A DNA stretch of 8,149 bases from RGIG3009 sp964389495 (GTDB lineage Bacteria > Bacillota > Clostridia > Oscillospirales > Acutalibacteraceae): the NCBI GenBank assembly GCA_964389495.1, contig CAYMDU010000077.1, forward strand, positions 1-8,149, read 5' to 3'. Made by a program: the position numbers and the translations under genes. The notes under the pieces are model-generated. The model did no database searches and was not told the DNA's origin. It worked only from the letters and a program-made list of their open reading frames with translations. Positions 6,110-8,149 of this stretch are shown one piece after another. The stretch's first letter is position 1. Each line of letters starts with the position of its first letter.

Positions 6110-7108
6110 ATGCACATCAAAAAAACAGTATCTGTTATCACGGTGCTTGCCTTGCTGTTCGTTTCGCTGTTTGCCCTGAGCGGTTGCGATAACGCCGGCA
6201 ACGGCGGGGCACAAAGCGGCAAATACACCATCGGCATTTGCCAGCTGGCCCAGCACGAAGCACTCGACGCCGCCACCAAAGGGTTCCGCGATCAACTAAC
6301 AGCGGAACTGGGCGCCGACAACGTGGAGTTCTTGGAACAAAACGCGCAGGGAGAGCCCACCGTTTGCACCACCATCATCAATGATTTCACCACCAAAAAT
6401 GTGGATTTAATCATGGCCAATGCCACCGCGGCATTGCAGGCGGCTGCCGAAGGAACCGATACCATTCCGATATTGGGCACTTCCATCACCGAATACGGCA
6501 CGGCGCTGTCCATTAAAGATTTCACCGGCACTGTCGGCGGGAACATTTCGGGCACGTCCGATTTGGCACCGCTGGATCAGCAAGCGCAAATGGTGAAAGA
6601 CCTGTTTCCGAATGCCAAAACCGTGGCCTTGCTCTACTGCTCCGGCGAAGCCAATTCGGCCTATCAAATCAAAGTGGTGAAGGCCGCCTTGGAAAGCCTT
6701 GGCTACACCTGTGAATCTTTCCCCTTCACCGATTCCAACGATGTCGCCACCGTTGCTACGGCCGCTTCCGTTAAAGATGTCATCTACATTCCCACGGATA
6801 ACAAAGCTGCCGAATGCGCCGGCGCCATCTACGGTGCCATTGGCGACACCCCCGTTTTCACCGGCGAAGAAAACATTTGTGCCGGATGCGGCGTGGCCAC
6901 GCTGTCCATCAGCTACTACGACCTGGGCGTTGCCACCGCGAAAATGGCCGCCAAAATTCTCAAAGGCGAGTCCGATATTTCCGAAATGCCCATTGAGTAT
7001 GCCGCCACTTTTGCCAAAAAGTACAACGCTTCCCGTTGCTTGGAATTGAACATCGACAGAGAAGCACTGGAAGCAGCCGGCTATGTCGCTATCGACACAA
7101 TCCGCTGA
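6110..7108 (+). CDS. ABC importer substrate-binding lipoprotein (COG2984 / TrpX-like)
   Basis: This 332-residue extracellular lipoprotein should capture a small solute for the permease and ATPase encoded next. The N-terminus has a charged start, a hydrophobic stretch and the lipobox LSGC with lipidated Cys26. The mature part resembles the ABC substrate-binding family PF04392: KYTIGICQLAQHEALDAATKGF (38-59) starts lobe 1, and PIEYA near 294-298 is typical. Characterised relatives (TrpX) bind tryptophan or other aromatic amino acids, but many are uncharacterised, so the ligand is inferred only. Eight cysteines beyond the lipid-bearing one, including C257-A-G-C260, are many for an exported protein and suit an anaerobe. 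The ATG at 6110 has AGAGGAG 8 nt upstream; an in-frame extension to 6080 lacks a ribosome site and would spoil the signal peptide. Confidence 0.9.
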   Translation: MHIKKTVSVITVLALLFVSLFALSGCDNAGNGGAQSGKYTIGICQLAQHEALDAATKGFRDQLTAELGADNVEFLEQNAQGEPTVCTTIINDFTTKNVDLIMANATAALQAAAEGTDTIPILGTSITEYGTALSIKDFTGTVGGNISGTSDLAPLDQQAQMVKDLFPNAKTVALLYCSGEANSAYQIKVVKAALESLGYTCESFPFTDSNDVATVATAASVKDVIYIPTDNKAAECAGAIYGAIGDTPVFTGEENICAGCGVATLSISYYDLGVATAKMAAKILKGESDISEMPIEYAATFAKKYNASRCLELNIDREALEAAGYVAIDTIR

Positions 7109-7128
7109 CACTTGTTGTAATCCACCGT

Positions 7129-7158
7129 CACCGAAGCTGTCGCAAGGCAGCTTCGGTG
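7129..7158 (+). promoter_or_regulatory. Intercistronic hairpin between binding protein and permease genes
   Basis: CACCGAAGCTG (7129-7139) pairs perfectly with CAGCTTCGGTG (7148-7158) around an 8-nt loop. No T-run follows (next bases TCTGTCGG), so it is not a standard terminator. It lies 20 nt after the lipoprotein stop and 51 nt before the permease start. It probably protects the upstream mRNA 3' end or partly reduces read-through, allowing more binding protein than permease. Confidence 0.7.
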
Positions 7159-7209
7159 TCTGTCGGTTTATCTCCGCTTAAAAACACGAAACAACGAAAG
7201 GATTTCACT

Positions 7210-8118
7210 ATGGGAACACTAACAAATTGGCTTTCCGCCATGCCCGGCGCCGTTGCCCAAGGGATGGTTTGGGGAATCATGGCCATCGGTGTCTTTATCA
7301 CCTTTAAAATTTTGGACTTTGCCGATATGACAGTGGATGGCTCCATTTGCACCGGCGGCGCTGTTTGTGCCATGCTGGTGCTGTCCGGCGTTAATGTGTG
7401 GATTGCCTTGCTGGTATCGGTTCTTGCCGGTATGCTGGCCGGCTTGCTCACCGGCTTGTTTCACACCGCGCTGGGCATACCGTCCATTCTGGCCGGTATT
7501 TTAACGCAACTCATGCTTTGGTCTGTCAACCTGAAAATCATGGGCAAAGCCAACATTGCACTCCCCTCTCGCACCTATGATTTGATTCTCACCCGCAAAG
7601 AAATTGTCAACACCATTCTTTTGCTACTTGGTTTTTGCGTGGTGCTCATCGCCCTGCTGTATTGGTTCTTCGGAACCGAATTGGGCGCTTCGCTGCGCGC
7701 CACCGGCAACAACCTGAACATGAGCCACGCGCAGGGCATCAACACCCATTTCACCACCGTGCTCGGGTTGATGATTTCCAACGGCATCGTCGCTTTGGCA
7801 GGGGCGTTGCTGGCGCAGTTCCAAGGGTTCGCCGATATCAACATGGGACGCGGTGCCATCGTTATCGGCCTGGCCGCCATCATCATCGGCGAAGCCATTG
7901 TTTCGCATTTCGGAACCGGGTTCATTGTTCGCCTGGTCGGTGTCATCATCGGTGGCATCATCTACTTTGCCGTGTATCAAACCGTTATCTTCCTCGGCCT
8001 GGACCCCGATTTGCTCAAAATGCTTTCCGCTGTGGTGGTTGCCGTGTTCCTCGGCATTCCCCATGTGAAAAAAACCTATTTCTCAAAAGCCGGCAAAGGA
8101 GGAAAAAAACATGCTTGA
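7210..8118 (+). CDS. ABC importer permease (COG4120, branched-chain amino acid permease superfamily)
   Basis: The 302-residue integral membrane protein should form the membrane channel of the importer. It belongs to the PF02653 permease superfamily. Hydrophobic segments are seen at about 14-34, 46-60, 62-84, 88-110, 131-153, 182-204, 214-232, 237-263 and 268-285. The cytoplasmic loop GTELGASLRATGNNLNMSHA (155-174) is the typical ATPase-contacting motif of these permeases. The C-terminus is Lys-rich. The start at 7210 has AAAGGA 7 nt upstream; upstream in-frame sequence overlaps the lipoprotein gene and is not permease-like. The last 8 nt overlap the ATPase gene, implying coupled translation. 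Substrate follows the binding protein and is unproven. Confidence 0.92.
   Translation: MGTLTNWLSAMPGAVAQGMVWGIMAIGVFITFKILDFADMTVDGSICTGGAVCAMLVLSGVNVWIALLVSVLAGMLAGLLTGLFHTALGIPSILAGILTQLMLWSVNLKIMGKANIALPSRTYDLILTRKEIVNTILLLLGFCVVLIALLYWFFGTELGASLRATGNNLNMSHAQGINTHFTTVLGLMISNGIVALAGALLAQFQGFADINMGRGAIVIGLAAIIIGEAIVSHFGTGFIVRLVGVIIGGIIYFAVYQTVIFLGLDPDLLKMLSAVVVAVFLGIPHVKKTYFSKAGKGGKKHA
8095..8102 (+). promoter_or_regulatory. Ribosome binding site of the ATPase gene inside the permease gene
   Basis: AAAGGAGG, a near-perfect anti-16S match, lies in the last codons of the permease gene, 8 nt before the ATG at 8111. It also explains the Lys/Gly-rich permease tail. Confidence 0.85.
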
Positions 8119-8149
8119 ACTAAAAGAAGTCAGCAAAACCTTCAACCCC
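8111..8149 (+). CDS. ABC importer ATP-binding protein, 5' end only
   Basis: Thirteen codons are visible, reading MLELKEVSKTFNP, before the window ends. The pattern (hydrophobic-E-hydrophobic-x-x-V-S-K-x-F) is the usual first beta-strand of ABC ATPases. The start overlaps the permease stop by 8 nt and has a strong ribosome site. Given its partners it should be the COG1101-type ATPase that powers the importer. The Walker motifs lie beyond the edge, so the call rests on the short N-terminus and gene order. Confidence 0.85.
   Translation, partial: MLELKEVSKTFNP

Noticed and set aside
7036..7209. Upstream extension of the permease frame
   Set aside because: It overlaps the end of the lipoprotein gene and spans the hairpin; the ATG at 7210 has the ribosome site and begins the permease-like sequence.
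1..8149. Mobile element, phage, CRISPR or defence system
   Set aside because: No transposase, integrase, repeat-spacer array, terminal repeats or defence-type domains are present; gene order and composition look like ordinary chromosome.

Overview
This looks like a chromosomal segment from a Gram-positive anaerobe of the Bacillota, most likely class Clostridia (gut Oscillospiraceae-like relatives fit, but genus is not determined). The basis is strong AAAGGAG-type ribosome sites about 8 nt before most starts, sigma-A type promoters in short AT-rich gaps between fairly GC-rich genes, a lipoprotein substrate-binding protein, intrinsic terminators and a GTP-dependent PEP carboxykinase. No transposase, phage gene, CRISPR array, tRNA or rRNA is seen, and no gene-free stretch exceeds 300 bases; the longest gap is about 210 bases.

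Layout: (1) A leftward gene (43-1920) encodes a cytoplasmic GH13 alpha-glucan hydrolase with all catalytic residues intact. A consensus-like leftward promoter overlaps its stop codon and points off the left edge. (2) The 1921-2129 gap holds two back-to-back promoters. (3) A compact rightward operon follows: low-molecular-weight protein tyrosine phosphatase (2130-2561), RimI acetyltransferase (2558-2995) and TsaD (3002-4006), ended by a hairpin terminator. TsaD makes t6A37 in tRNA and RimI acetylates ribosomal protein S18. The usual operon partners TsaB and TsaE are absent here. (4) pckA (4175-5950) stands alone with its own promoter and a strong terminator. (5) An ABC importer operon begins at 6019 and runs off the right edge: lipoprotein binding protein (6110-7108), permease (7210-8118) and the first 13 codons of the ATPase (8111 on). 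It belongs to the COG2984/COG4120/COG1101 type, whose characterised members include tryptophan importers.

The genes are mainly housekeeping and central metabolism: glucan breakdown, PEP/oxaloacetate interconversion, translation quality and solute uptake. I do not see a clearly new multi-gene system. The most distinctive signal is regulatory: a perfect 18-bp palindrome (6026-6043) fills the spacer between the -35 and -10 boxes of the importer promoter, followed by further inverted repeats in the short leader. A hairpin without a U-tract lies between the binding protein and permease genes and probably sets their expression ratio.
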